Source: JAUVUV01 sp964548275 (lineage in GTDB: Bacteria > Gemmatimonadota > Glassbacteria > GWA2-58-10). From it: DNA of 64,000 bases. Below, piece by piece: positions 34,280 through 44,154 of the stretch (its first letter is position 1; every line of letters starts with the position of its first letter). The translations under genes were made by a program, and so were the position numbers. Location of the stretch: the NCBI GenBank assembly GCA_964548275.1, contig CAZJQI010000014.1, positions 12,364-76,363 on the forward strand, in the 5' to 3' direction. The notes under the pieces were generated by a model. That model was not told the origin of the DNA. It did no database searches and worked only from the letters and a program-made list of their open reading frames with translations.

Positions 34280-34678
34280 TCACTGCTCCTTTTGCGCGGT
34301 ATCGCGGAAAGTGAGCTGTGGTGCGAGACGCTCGATAGTCAGCGCACCGATGCCCTTGACTCTGGCTGCCAGATCTTCGGCATCGGCGAACGGCCCGCCT
34401 TTTCGCCGTTCCTCGACAATCCGGCTGGCAAGCTCCGGGCCGATCCCCTCAAGACGCTCAAGCGCCCTGGAGGCGGCGAAGTTCACATTCAGGGGGAGTT
34501 TGCGGCTGTCAAGCTCTTCGGAAACCAGGTTCAGGACAGCCGAATCGGCTGGAGCAGGCTCAAATGGGAAACCATGCCTGTCCGCTGTATGGTACTGGAA
34601 AAGCCGTAAAGTAGCTGCCAGTAATGCTAGCAGACAAAGGAAAACAGCGGTTCGAGCTTCGCTTTTGGTAAAACGCAC
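34280..34678 (-). CDS. Helix-hairpin-helix protein, ComEA-like
   Basis: A 132-residue protein with one N-terminal membrane segment (about residues 8-26) and a ComEA-type double helix-hairpin-helix at about 62-125 (NFAASRALERLEGIGPELAS, then DAEDLAARVKGIGALTIERL). ComEA proteins bind DNA at the outer face of the inner membrane, but many such genes occur without competence genes. It lies 36 bases downstream of sprA on the same strand and is probably co-transcribed. In Flavobacterium, sprA is adjacent to ruvA, another helix-hairpin-helix gene. Confidence 0.85.
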   Translation of the reverse strand: MRFTKSEARTAVFLCLLALLAATLRLFQYHTADRHGFPFEPAPADSAVLNLVSEELDSRKLPLNVNFAASRALERLEGIGPELASRIVEERRKGGPFADAEDLAARVKGIGALTIERLAPQLTFRDTAQKEQ

Positions 34679-34714
34679 CGGTGCACCCCGGATAAAGGTT
34701 ATGCCGGTATATGT

Positions 34715-37700
34715 TTAGAAATCGAGTTGTACGCTCAATTTCATGGTTATCGTGATTCGGGTCGTTCCGCTTTTCCTGTCCTTATGCGAGTTATAGGAGG
34801 CGGAAATGTTGCCGATCACCTGGGCGAAATCATAACCCAGGGTTGGAGTGACCGTGATATCCTCCGTGTCCCGGTTAATTAAAATCTCGGTAACCTTTCC
34901 CAGGTTATCCAGAACCTCGGTGAAGTTGCGCGACAGGCGCCGCCGAAAGCCGAGCGAGGAGCGCACGTTGCTCTGCAGTTTCACCTTGCTGAGGAAAGGA
35001 ATTTTCAGCCCGCCGGGCGCACTGAAACTGTAGCGCAGGGTGAAATCGTCATCCTTGGATTGTGTGACCTGCCGCCTGTCCTGGCCCACCAGTTCATCGG
35101 TCTTGATCGTCTCTGTTTTGCTATACTGGGTCTGCACTTTACCTGTTCTGCCCCAGTTAGCCTGGATTCTAATTTTCGGGTTCCATCGCTCTTCCCTGGT
35201 CACCGATTCCAGACCGAGGATGTTCATCTCGCTGATTTTCACGCTATTGCCCCGGATTCCTTTTTTGATCTGGTAACCGCTGGAAAAACCCAACCGGTTG
35301 AGATAGTGCCGCGCAAAATAGGGCAGATAGATATTGGAGTAGTCGAAATTCATCTCCGGGCCCGTCTCGCGGTTAAACTGGTAGCCGTTTATGCTATGAT
35401 TGTTGCCGCCCTGCTCCAGGTAATTGAAGTTGAACCTGGTATCAAGGATCCGCAGACCGGATTGATAGGCATGGGTGAAATTCCAGGTATAGGAGGAAAA
35501 GTTGGCGGTGTCTATCACTGTGGCCCCATCCGGCCCCACGGTCTCGCGTATCCGGTCCTCGATGCTTAGACCTTTCAACCCGAGCTGGTAAAGCAGGCCC
35601 GGATTTCGGGGCATTCTTTCCCAGCGGTCCTTGTTCGACAGGTTTGACTGAATGGTAAAGGGGTCGAAACTGTCCAGAAAATAATTTATCGGGGAAAAGA
35701 TAAACCTGCTTAGAAAGCCCCTGCCTTCGGGCTTACCTGCCTGGGGTCCGGCCTGCCGGCGGTATGCCGCCGAGGAACTGGCTTCGGACTCATCATCAGC
35801 CTTTTTCTTGGTCGGGTCGGTGAATTGAATCCCGGCAAGCGAACTTCGAAACTGTGGCAGGCTGAAGCGCAGACTGGCGGTTTGCTGCTCGCTGGTATTG
35901 AACTTACGGAAATCGTTCCCTTCAGGAAAACTGCGCACGTATTGCGGACTATGATCGTTTTGATAGCTGGCATCGTAACGGAAATTTGGCTGAAGCCACG
36001 GTATAAATTTGGGAGCCAGCTGCAAGTTTAAATTCTGCTGGCGCCTTATCTCGTTGCCGATATTGAAACCCAGCAGCTTACTGCCCCGGGTGGTCTCCAA
36101 CATATTCCGGGTAACGTTTAGGTTATAAGTTGACTGCGTTGTAACGAAAGGCCGGTAGTTTACCCGTACGCCGCTCTGGGTGTTGAACAGCGAATCCAGC
36201 CTGAAATTTCTTGAGATCTGATCGAACCTTTGAGATTTCCGGTAATCCCCGGAAGTTCTGAGCTCGAAATCATTGGGCATGTAGCGGAACCTGGCCTCCC
36301 TGAAACTCCCGGTGAGGGTATTGCGCTTAAGGAAATAAGGCAGTGGAACCTTGTCGAGAAAACCGAAAACTTTCTTGGGAAAAACCCTCACCTCTGCATC
36401 CCGTGGCAGAGTGGCACGGTAAGACAGGCGGCCGCTGATCGAAGTGGTGGAGTTCAGAATTTTCGGCGCGATCGTGCGGCTGCTGTTATAGCTCATTGTG
36501 CCGGTGAGGTTATTAAAAATATAACGGCCCAAGCGCGATTCTCCACGGGTCTTCGAGTAACTGATACTGAGGCTGTGGGATGTAGACTCGGTTTTGTTAG
36601 CATCTTTGTTCTCTGGCAAACTGATTGTCACGTCCTCGCTTCCGGGATGGAAACGGGGCAGGCTCCGGCGGAAGGTTTTCCTCATGTTGAGCGGCAGTCT
36701 GATACCCCATCTTTCCGGAGTGAATCGGTCGATATTCAATGATCCGCCCAGCATATAATCGAAAGAGCTATTGCGCGGGATACTTTCGTTGAGATTGCGG
36801 AACTTGTTGTCTCTGGCGCTCACCGAGAAGTTTAGCCGCCCGAGATCGGAAAACTGGGCTTCCAACTGTAGCCTGCTGTTCAGGCCGAATTCACGAATCA
36901 CATTGGTAAGCAGCACGTCATCCACCCAAACCGTACCACTTAACGGGATGTCGCTCGTTTCGTTGGCCACTCCTACGGCCATGATCGAAATCTTTGTCAG
37001 CGAGGGGTTACCTTTAATCCTGTATGGCCCGCTTTTCACGTCCAGCTTGAAGCCCTGGATCTCTTTCAGAGTGAGTGCGCCCTGAAGGCTGTCCTTGAGC
37101 GCCAGGAAACCGTCAAAGGGCACAGTCACCGCGGTCCAGCCCGTATCCACCGGCATCGAGTATTCATAGAAATTATTCCGGTCGGTACCGATGCGGACGA
37201 AGAAGGTGGGTTTGGGGTCGTTCGGGCCCTGGCGGCCGTTGACATAGAAGCTCATCGAGGCGTAATCCAGGTAGCTCTGCTGGTTGTTTTCCGCTTTCAG
37301 CGCCCAGCCCTCGTAGTTGCGCTGTAAATCCCTGTAATGTATGGCCAGCGCAGCTTCCTGTGCTGTAAAATCCTCCTGCCTTCCGCTGCGGTTATATTTG
37401 TTGAGAGTAGCGCTCACGCTGGACGGGGGATAGTATTCGTTGTTCAGAATCGTGTTGACCGAGCTGATTTCCACATCACCGTGATAACCACCCGAGGCCA
37501 GGAAGGCATTTTCCGGGGCCGTTTCCTCCGGTGGAGAAGGCCAGAGTGTGTCGCTAAAAGCAGTATCGATAAATGTTTCCGCCAGTCTTGGCATTACCCC
37601 CTCTTCATCCCTCTTGAACCTGTTGCCCACGAAATTTATCGCGGCGAAATTCACGGTATCGTGCTTGAAGAAATCATGAAAAGTGAGCCTGACATGCAGC

Positions 37701-40700
37701 ACTTTGGAAAGCGAGGGATTGTTGATCTTCTGGTAAAAATCCCAGAACCGGGTGCCTTCTTTAGGCAGAGGTATCTCAACCAGGTACCAGTCGTCCCAGC
37801 CCAGCAGTTCGACATATTGGTTGCGATCAGTAAGCTTGTTTGGATCGTATATGAACGGCACGTGATCCTTAACGATATCCCGGTCCTCCTCAGGGATGAA
37901 TACTCCCGGCGGAGGAACCAGTTCGAGTTTCTCCAGGTCGACAACGATACGGAAGACCCTTTCCTGCTCGTCCAGCGCACCGTTGTTGTTCAGGTCCTCG
38001 GTGTCAAAGTTCGTGCCGATCTGCCCCGTGTTGTTGCCCTCTGTCAGGTTGAGCCAGCGGGCATTGGCACCTATTGCCTGCAGGGGGCCGACAAAATCAT
38101 CGTTGCCGTCATCGCCCTCCACCAGGGCACCGCCGAACTTGGGATCAACACCTTCCACTTGGTCCAGACCGGTGTCTTCGCCGATATCCAGCCTGCCGTC
38201 GAAATTTCTGTCCTCTGTATCCATCATGCGGTAGCCTGCCAGCTCACCGGCAATGTTGAAACGCACCTGGTCCTCGTTCACCTGGCCAAAATCCAGAATC
38301 AGCTTCCCCTGGTCCCTGCCTGTGGAGATGTAGATCTGGATAAACTCCCGTTCGTCCATGCCGAGCACGCCGGTTTCGCTCACCACCTGGGTGATCGAGC
38401 GCCAGCTTCTCCTGCGTTCGAACGAGTTCTCTCCCTTTGGCTCGAAAACCACCGAGGTTACGTTGACCGGTACCGGACGGTGTGTTTCGAACCGGCCCTC
38501 GATCATTCCATAAATGTCTTCCTCGTAAAAACCGTATGTCCGCTGGCTGATATGAGTTGGATCGAACCAGAAGACGTTTCCAGCGTCTATCGGATCGAAC
38601 AGCTCGAAAGTACCATCTGCATCCTTGGGCACACTGCCCAGGCGCCAGGCCTGGTAATGTATCATCAGCCGCGGGTTCTCGATCTTGGTCGTCTCGAAAT
38701 CCTCGATCAGCACTCCGCCACGGGTGTTCGGATTTGGGTTGCTGAAAGCCAGCCCTCCCACCATGTTGAGCCTGGAGGGAGTCCGCGACTGGAACCCGGG
38801 AAGGTAGTTCAGCCAGTTGGTCAGGCGCTCGGAGTCGAACTCGAACTTACCGCCGAACTCGCCGAGAAGGCTTGTTTTCGGCTCATCTCCCAGGCGCACG
38901 AAGGTGCGGTCCACGCTTTCGATACTCTGGAAAAACATCGTGCTGGTCAGGTAATTCTTCCTCTGCGGATCGAACTCGTATTCATTGTGGAAACCGAAAA
39001 GGCTGGTGTTTCCGGTGGCAAACAGAGGAACTTCCTCGAAATCGACTTTCACCTCTGAGTTGGGCGGTATCTCCACGCTTGGGTTGAGAGTGAGCTGGCC
39101 GATCTGGTAGTCGATAGTGTAGTGTGTACCGCGGGTTAGCTGCCTGCCGTTGACCGTGATCCGCTCCGAGTTCTCGATAATCTGCATTGCCCCCAGGTCG
39201 AACGTTCGCGCGCTGGAGCCCTCGGCTCGGTTGTAGCGCAGCAGCATCTGGTATTTCTGGTGCTCGAGGGTATTCAGCCGGCTCGGGTCGTCCTCGATAT
39301 ACATCCTGCGGTTTTTCCCCAGCAGGTCGAACAATTCCTCCTCGTTGTTGTAAGGCTTGCTGAACGGCTCCAGAGAGGGGAAAAAGATCAGCCCGCGTGT
39401 GAAATCCACGTAGATACGGTCAAGCTTGGTATCTTCGTCATTATCCAGGCCGAATATTGTCATAAAGGTCAGCTCGCCCTCATCGTAGCGCGGGGGCGAT
39501 TCATTGGTGAAAATCTCTATCGAAAAGCTCTGGGCATTGACTGCGCTGCCCCCTCCGAAAGAGTAAACGTTGCGCAGCATGAACGGCCAGGCTGGGTTCT
39601 GCGAGGTCATGTTAGAGCTTTTTATCATTTTCATGCGAAGGGTGTCATTGAATATGTCGCCTATTTCTTCACCGCCTTCGGTTTCATAAATAATTCCGAT
39701 TTTCTCATTGTCTCTCACCCAGCTTATAAAAGTGATCACAATTCCACACTGCTCAAGCATATAATCCTTGTTGATTTCCATTTCATTGAAAAACCCGAAT
39801 TCGTCATCGGGATCAGGCACGGGATTGAATTCCGGATGGCTGGGGTCATAGTTTCCGGGATCCGGGTCCACATATACTATCCCGGCGCGGGCCTGGTAGA
39901 GACCCTGGTTGTTGTTGCTTTTAATGCCGTCATCCTTGTAAACTTTTATTTTCCCTTGTCTGGGGCGTTTGCTGGGCTGTTTGAGCTTCACTCCGTTGCG
40001 GTCGAGGAATAGGAGGTGCTTACTGGCGATCAGGCTCGTATCCACGAGCAGGAAATGGCGGTTCCGGCTGTAGTTCACATCCCAGAGCTGAAGGGAATCG
40101 GTGGCCTCGGCCTCCCCGGAGACCGGGATGTTGATATTTTTCTGGCTGGACTCGCCTTCCTCCTGGGAGGCGACAAAAGTGGTTGTGAGCGCGCCCAGAC
40201 GGGTCTGACCCATGATACCGAAATTACCGCGGGGGATACTGGCACTGACCAGCATGCTCGGAGGCAACTGGAGGTTGACGTCCCCCAGTTCCAGGCTCTG
40301 CAGAATCTCGTCCTCCTCGCCTTGGTATCTCACTTCGATCCGGTTGCGGTTCTCGAACTGGTTCTGGCTGTTGTAGTCCACGAAGACATGGATCTTGGTG
40401 CCGATAGTGCCTTCGATACTGATTTGCTGGCGCTGTTCGAGTTTCAGCCTGGGGAACTTGCTTTGCTGGCGGAAAAGCGACTGGTCTTCCGGTTTCTGAT
40501 AGGTGGTTTTTCCTGAAATCTCGGTCACGCTTCTGCCGTGAATAATCAGCGATCCGGTCCCTTCACCGATTATCGAGGCCAGCGACTTGGGCATGAAATC
40601 AGGCAGATTGATTTCAGGCATCAGGCCGCGGCTGACACCGGCACGGCGTGTGGCCTCCTCGCCGGTGACATACTTGGAGGAAATCTCGTTGAAAAGTGTA

Positions 40701-41047
40701 TCTTCTTTTTCCTGGACGAAATGCTCCAGGTACTCCAGAACAGACCAGTAGTGCACCTCCAGGACCATTTCGCCATCATCGCCAGGCAGAGTAATTGTCT
40801 CCACTACTGAGGCGGTTTCGATGTCATACTCTACAGTGCTTCTGGCGAATTTCTTTACTGTCAGGACCGGCTTATATGTTTTAAAACCGAGCCTGTTCCG
40901 GATTCCGGTATCCTGTTCAAGCGGCAGTTTAAGTCCTGTGGAGTTCTGTGCCGGGGCTGAGTTTGCCAGAAAAATCAGGCTCAGCAAAACGGCTGTCAGT
41001 CTCCGGCCCAAGGGGTGCAAAGCTCTTATATACCGCGTTAGGAACAA
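34715..41047 (-). CDS. sprA: SprA/Sov type IX secretion outer-membrane translocon
   Basis: SprA is the giant 36-strand outer-membrane channel of the type IX secretion system. The protein is about 2,110 residues, close to known SprA (about 2,400). Family marks include SIIGEGTGSLIIHGRS, the segment from IGTKIHVFVDYNSQ through EVRYQGEEDEILQSLELGD, LGALTTTFVASQ, and repeated Arg/Asn-rich beta strands down to a C-terminus ending in Phe (LSVQLDF), as in outer-membrane barrels. A TTG start at 41047 is proposed because GGAG lies five bases before it and it gives a clean signal peptide ending in APAQ; GTG 41137 is the longest alternative. Genes for SprE, GldK-N and PorV are not in the window. Confidence 0.93.
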   Translation of the reverse strand: MFLTRYIRALHPLGRRLTAVLLSLIFLANSAPAQNSTGLKLPLEQDTGIRNRLGFKTYKPVLTVKKFARSTVEYDIETASVVETITLPGDDGEMVLEVHYWSVLEYLEHFVQEKEDTLFNEISSKYVTGEEATRRAGVSRGLMPEINLPDFMPKSLASIIGEGTGSLIIHGRSVTEISGKTTYQKPEDQSLFRQQSKFPRLKLEQRQQISIEGTIGTKIHVFVDYNSQNQFENRNRIEVRYQGEEDEILQSLELGDVNLQLPPSMLVSASIPRGNFGIMGQTRLGALTTTFVASQEEGESSQKNINIPVSGEAEATDSLQLWDVNYSRNRHFLLVDTSLIASKHLLFLDRNGVKLKQPSKRPRQGKIKVYKDDGIKSNNNQGLYQARAGIVYVDPDPGNYDPSHPEFNPVPDPDDEFGFFNEMEINKDYMLEQCGIVITFISWVRDNEKIGIIYETEGGEEIGDIFNDTLRMKMIKSSNMTSQNPAWPFMLRNVYSFGGGSAVNAQSFSIEIFTNESPPRYDEGELTFMTIFGLDNDEDTKLDRIYVDFTRGLIFFPSLEPFSKPYNNEEELFDLLGKNRRMYIEDDPSRLNTLEHQKYQMLLRYNRAEGSSARTFDLGAMQIIENSERITVNGRQLTRGTHYTIDYQIGQLTLNPSVEIPPNSEVKVDFEEVPLFATGNTSLFGFHNEYEFDPQRKNYLTSTMFFQSIESVDRTFVRLGDEPKTSLLGEFGGKFEFDSERLTNWLNYLPGFQSRTPSRLNMVGGLAFSNPNPNTRGGVLIEDFETTKIENPRLMIHYQAWRLGSVPKDADGTFELFDPIDAGNVFWFDPTHISQRTYGFYEEDIYGMIEGRFETHRPVPVNVTSVVFEPKGENSFERRRSWRSITQVVSETGVLGMDEREFIQIYISTGRDQGKLILDFGQVNEDQVRFNIAGELAGYRMMDTEDRNFDGRLDIGEDTGLDQVEGVDPKFGGALVEGDDGNDDFVGPLQAIGANARWLNLTEGNNTGQIGTNFDTEDLNNNGALDEQERVFRIVVDLEKLELVPPPGVFIPEEDRDIVKDHVPFIYDPNKLTDRNQYVELLGWDDWYLVEIPLPKEGTRFWDFYQKINNPSLSKVLHVRLTFHDFFKHDTVNFAAINFVGNRFKRDEEGVMPRLAETFIDTAFSDTLWPSPPEETAPENAFLASGGYHGDVEISSVNTILNNEYYPPSSVSATLNKYNRSGRQEDFTAQEAALAIHYRDLQRNYEGWALKAENNQQSYLDYASMSFYVNGRQGPNDPKPTFFVRIGTDRNNFYEYSMPVDTGWTAVTVPFDGFLALKDSLQGALTLKEIQGFKLDVKSGPYRIKGNPSLTKISIMAVGVANETSDIPLSGTVWVDDVLLTNVIREFGLNSRLQLEAQFSDLGRLNFSVSARDNKFRNLNESIPRNSSFDYMLGGSLNIDRFTPERWGIRLPLNMRKTFRRSLPRFHPGSEDVTISLPENKDANKTESTSHSLSISYSKTRGESRLGRYIFNNLTGTMSYNSSRTIAPKILNSTTSISGRLSYRATLPRDAEVRVFPKKVFGFLDKVPLPYFLKRNTLTGSFREARFRYMPNDFELRTSGDYRKSQRFDQISRNFRLDSLFNTQSGVRVNYRPFVTTQSTYNLNVTRNMLETTRGSKLLGFNIGNEIRRQQNLNLQLAPKFIPWLQPNFRYDASYQNDHSPQYVRSFPEGNDFRKFNTSEQQTASLRFSLPQFRSSLAGIQFTDPTKKKADDESEASSSAAYRRQAGPQAGKPEGRGFLSRFIFSPINYFLDSFDPFTIQSNLSNKDRWERMPRNPGLLYQLGLKGLSIEDRIRETVGPDGATVIDTANFSSYTWNFTHAYQSGLRILDTRFNFNYLEQGGNNHSINGYQFNRETGPEMNFDYSNIYLPYFARHYLNRLGFSSGYQIKKGIRGNSVKISEMNILGLESVTREERWNPKIRIQANWGRTGKVQTQYSKTETIKTDELVGQDRRQVTQSKDDDFTLRYSFSAPGGLKIPFLSKVKLQSNVRSSLGFRRRLSRNFTEVLDNLGKVTEILINRDTEDITVTPTLGYDFAQVIGNISASYNSHKDRKSGTTRITITMKLSVQLDF

Positions 41048-41477
41048 ATTTACTCCGGGAAAAGGCGTTCGTCGTTTTACCGGATTATCATTCTGGATGC
41101 GGAGTCTCTTTTCCGGGGGGGGGATTCGAGGACACACGTGCAGCAGGTGCGATACGCCTGGTTACCGCTCCGGTATTTGCCATAACCGATAAAACCGGTT
41201 GCGGACCGGGGGCGCAAACGGTGCTAAATCTCTCCCCCTTCAAACAAGATCATACAACCTTACCGAAAACGGGGCGATAGTCGCAACTCCTACCTGAAAG
41301 GCCAGTTAAAAAATCTTGTATTTAAACGGCACCGGGCGTATAGTTAGATGGCTGCTGCAAGCCAACTAATTTCCAACTTATAGAGAACTGAATTTTAATA
41401 TTAACAATTGTTTACTGTTTTGAAAAGAGTTTTCTGGCGCACTTGCTGCCAGTCTAAATGCTGAACTAATCCAGCCA
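41048..41477. other. Divergent spacer between sprA and lptF
   Basis: About 430 bases, including a stretch readable in the sprA frame before its proposed start. A plus-strand promoter candidate lies at 41316-41344. On the minus strand the 41140-41240 part is rich in short ACCGG/CCGGT repeats that could fold in the sprA leader, but no known riboswitch was recognised. The last 100 bases before lptF are AT-rich. Confidence 0.5.
41316..41344 (+). promoter_or_regulatory. Candidate promoter of lptF
   Basis: TTGTAT (41316-41321) and TATAGT (41339-41344) are 17 bases apart. The -10 keeps five of six consensus bases. It lies 134 bases upstream of the lptF ATG. Confidence 0.4.
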
Positions 41478-42992
41478 ATGAAAACCCTCCAACGCTATAT
41501 ACTTCTCGAGCTGGCCGGCCCATTCGTGATTTCACTATCTCTGCTTACCTTTATTCTTTTTATGCGTCATATGGTCTTTTTGTTCCCTAAAATTGCCGGA
41601 AAAAACCTCGAATCTGCTGTTATTTTTGAAGTTATAATGTTGAGTCTGCCCTTTATCATTGCTCTGGTACTGCCCATGGCTGTACTTGTTGCCGTGATCA
41701 TGTCTTTCGGCAGGTTCTCTGCCGATAACGAGGTGACAGCGCTAAAAGCGCTGGGGGTTCCGGCACACCGCCTGATGGCTTCGCCAATGGCCGCGGCGTT
41801 TTGCCTGATGTTGATCTCCATCTGGTTCAACGACCAGGTGCTGCCTGAGTCGAATCACAGGTATAAGACCCTGCTGATGGATATCGCCTATCTCAAACCG
41901 ACAGTGAACCTGCGGGAAGGCGTAATCATGGACGATTTCGGCGGTATGGGTATCCTGGTACACCGGATCAAGGAGGCTGAAGGTTTGCGCAACCTCACCC
42001 CCACAGCCCCTGAGGACCCCTGGGAGGAGAAAGGCGAAACTCTGGAGGGCCCTGCTGAGCTTTTCGGCATTATCATTACTGAAAATTTGTCCTCCAGGAC
42101 CCGGCGCACAATTGTCGCCGACTCCGGATTTATCCGTCCGGCAGCCAATCGCAAGGACGCCGTGCTCACCTTATACCACGGCGAGATACAGGAGGTTGAC
42201 CCCCAGCGGCAGGAGCAATTCCAGCGCCTTTTTTTCACCCGCCACCGGATCCGTCTGGCCGATGTCGGCGGCATTCTGGAGCGAGGCCGCAGCTCGCGCT
42301 ACCGCAGCGACCGGGAACTGAGCATGAAAATGATCAGGGAGCGGGTCAAAAATCAGTGCGCCGATATCGACAGTCTCTATCGCCTGACAGAAGGCTTCCT
42401 GGACAGCCTCCAGTCAACTGATTCGACGACACTGGCGTGTAAAAAATTCATCGGGGAACAAACCTCAGCAGATTTCGGTAAATTTGACAATGTGCCTGCC
42501 GAGCTATCTGTTTTGCCCAGAGGTGGAGTAACCCGCTTTCTTGAGGATCCCAAAACCCGCCTGATTGCGATTTGCAGGGAAGCCAATTTCATCCAAAAAA
42601 GGACCGCTGCACTTCAGGTGGAGTTCTGGAAAAAGATTTCGATTCCTTTTGCCTCGCTGGTTTTCGTGCTTCTGGGAGTACCCCTGGGAATTATCAGCCG
42701 CAGGGGCGGGGCAGGAGTTTCGATCTCGATCAGCATGGGAGTATTCCTGGTTTACTGGATCTGTCTGATCAGCGGGGAGACCCTGGCCGACCGGCTGCTT
42801 CTTTCCCCGTTCTGGTCGATGTGGGCCCCTAACGCGCTCTTTCTGATTCTCGGTTTCTGGCTTCTGCTTGTGCAGGTCCGCGGCAGAAGGTCTCTGGCTC
42901 TGGCAAGAAGTGGATTCCAGCTCGATTTCCGCAAATTATGGCGCAAGCTGCGACAAAGCGGAAAGCACACGCTCAGCAGACAGGACAAATAA
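41478..42992 (+). CDS. lptF: LPS export permease LptF-like
   Basis: LptF and LptG form the inner-membrane permease that extracts LPS and passes it to the Lpt bridge. The 504 residues begin with the YjgP/YjgQ pattern (LQRYILLELAGPFVISLSLLTF), have three N-terminal and three C-terminal membrane segments, and a large periplasmic part between. That middle part (about residues 140-390) is longer than in E. coli LptF (366 residues total) and includes an extra helical stretch near 280-340. It ends two bases before lptG. Confidence 0.9.
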   Translation: MKTLQRYILLELAGPFVISLSLLTFILFMRHMVFLFPKIAGKNLESAVIFEVIMLSLPFIIALVLPMAVLVAVIMSFGRFSADNEVTALKALGVPAHRLMASPMAAAFCLMLISIWFNDQVLPESNHRYKTLLMDIAYLKPTVNLREGVIMDDFGGMGILVHRIKEAEGLRNLTPTAPEDPWEEKGETLEGPAELFGIIITENLSSRTRRTIVADSGFIRPAANRKDAVLTLYHGEIQEVDPQRQEQFQRLFFTRHRIRLADVGGILERGRSSRYRSDRELSMKMIRERVKNQCADIDSLYRLTEGFLDSLQSTDSTTLACKKFIGEQTSADFGKFDNVPAELSVLPRGGVTRFLEDPKTRLIAICREANFIQKRTAALQVEFWKKISIPFASLVFVLLGVPLGIISRRGGAGVSISISMGVFLVYWICLISGETLADRLLLSPFWSMWAPNALFLILGFWLLLVQVRGRRSLALARSGFQLDFRKLWRKLRQSGKHTLSRQDK

Positions 42993-42994
42993 TA

Positions 42995-44098
42995 ATGATT
43001 TCCCGCTTACTTTACAGTTACATAATTCGCGAGTACCTGAAAGTTTTTTTCGCTGCTCTTGGCGGCTTCCTTTTTGTCTGCCTTGTAGGGGACGCCGCAG
43101 AACGCATGAGCGATTTTGTCGACACCAATGCGCCGGTGAGACTGATCCTGCTCTTCTATGTCAATCAGATGCCTTACTATCTGATCTTTATTCTTCCAGC
43201 CAGTTCGCTTATCGCAACCCTTTTCACCATGGGCCAGATGAGCAGGCACAATGAACTCACCGCAATGCTCTCCTCCGGAGTCAGTCTGGGGCGTATTTTC
43301 AGACCTATTCTGCTGCTGATGCTTGTTGTCTCGGCTCTCTCGTTCCTGGTTAATGAAACTGTGGTGCCAAGAACCAACGAGAAGAAAAAGGAAATCCAGG
43401 ACTATCAGATCAAAGGGCGCCCGCGGCCTGTATATGGTGTACGCAAGGGGGTGGATTACCAGGGCGAGCAAGGCCGACGCTGGATTGCCAGCCAGTTCAA
43501 CCTGGCCGCCGCTTCGTTCGAGGATGTGAAAGTCCTGCGGTTTTCCGGGCCCCCGGAGGATCTGCAAATCGATTACCGGATCGACGCCGAGGGCGCATGC
43601 TATGAGAATCTCGGACACTGGAGTTTTTCATCCGGGACAATGCGCCATTTTTCCTCCGACAGACAGGACGAGTGGGTGGTGAGCTTTGACCGGATGGTGA
43701 TGCCGGGCCTGGCTGAAAAGCCGGAGGATTTTGTTATCGAAATCAAGGAAGCCCAGCAGATGAATTTCTCTGAACTCAAAGCCGAGATCAAGCGGAAAAG
43801 CCGCAACGGTCTGGATGTCTCACGGGATGAAACCGAACTCTGGATCAAGACCGCGCTGCCGGTGGCCAATTTCATTATCGTGCTTTTCGGTGCACCGCTG
43901 GCGGTTTTGCGCAGAGGTACCGGACCAGGGGTGGGAATCGCTCTGGGAGTGGTGGTCTACATGCTGTTCATGGGCAGCTACTATCTCACTCGCAGCATGG
44001 GCTACAGCGGTGTAATCAGCCCGGTGGCTGCAGCCTGGACCTCGAATGTTATCTTCGCCGCAGCCGGGATAACCATCTTTATCAGGGTGCGCAAGTAA
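42995..44098 (+). CDS. lptG: LPS export permease LptG-like
   Basis: The second YjgP/YjgQ permease, here 367 residues, a typical length. It opens with SRLLYSYIIREYLKVFFAALGG, continues with the second membrane helix (MPYYLIFILPASSLIATLFTMG), has a jellyroll-like periplasmic domain and three C-terminal membrane segments (VANFIIVLFGAPLAVLRRG onward). ATG 42995 is chosen because it starts at the conserved N-terminus, right after the lptF stop; an upstream in-frame start lies inside lptF. It forms an operon with lptF and faces away from sprA. Confidence 0.92.
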   Translation: MISRLLYSYIIREYLKVFFAALGGFLFVCLVGDAAERMSDFVDTNAPVRLILLFYVNQMPYYLIFILPASSLIATLFTMGQMSRHNELTAMLSSGVSLGRIFRPILLLMLVVSALSFLVNETVVPRTNEKKKEIQDYQIKGRPRPVYGVRKGVDYQGEQGRRWIASQFNLAAASFEDVKVLRFSGPPEDLQIDYRIDAEGACYENLGHWSFSSGTMRHFSSDRQDEWVVSFDRMVMPGLAEKPEDFVIEIKEAQQMNFSELKAEIKRKSRNGLDVSRDETELWIKTALPVANFIIVLFGAPLAVLRRGTGPGVGIALGVVVYMLFMGSYYLTRSMGYSGVISPVAAAWTSNVIFAAAGITIFIRVRK

Positions 44099-44154
44099 GG
44101 CAGCTTACTCCTATTTGATTCTGATTTTAACAAGTTATCGACACAGGAAGACTG

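Noticed and set aside
37337..39058. Plus-strand open frame of 573 codons inside sprA
   Set aside because: It is exactly antisense to well-conserved SprA sequence, has no recognised domain and no ribosome site; long antisense frames are common opposite GC-rich genes.
41048..41240. Possible riboswitch in the sprA leader
   Set aside because: The minus-strand leader has short ACCGG repeats and a GGCAAA, but the conserved core of the c-di-GMP, cobalamin or SAM classes could not be matched.
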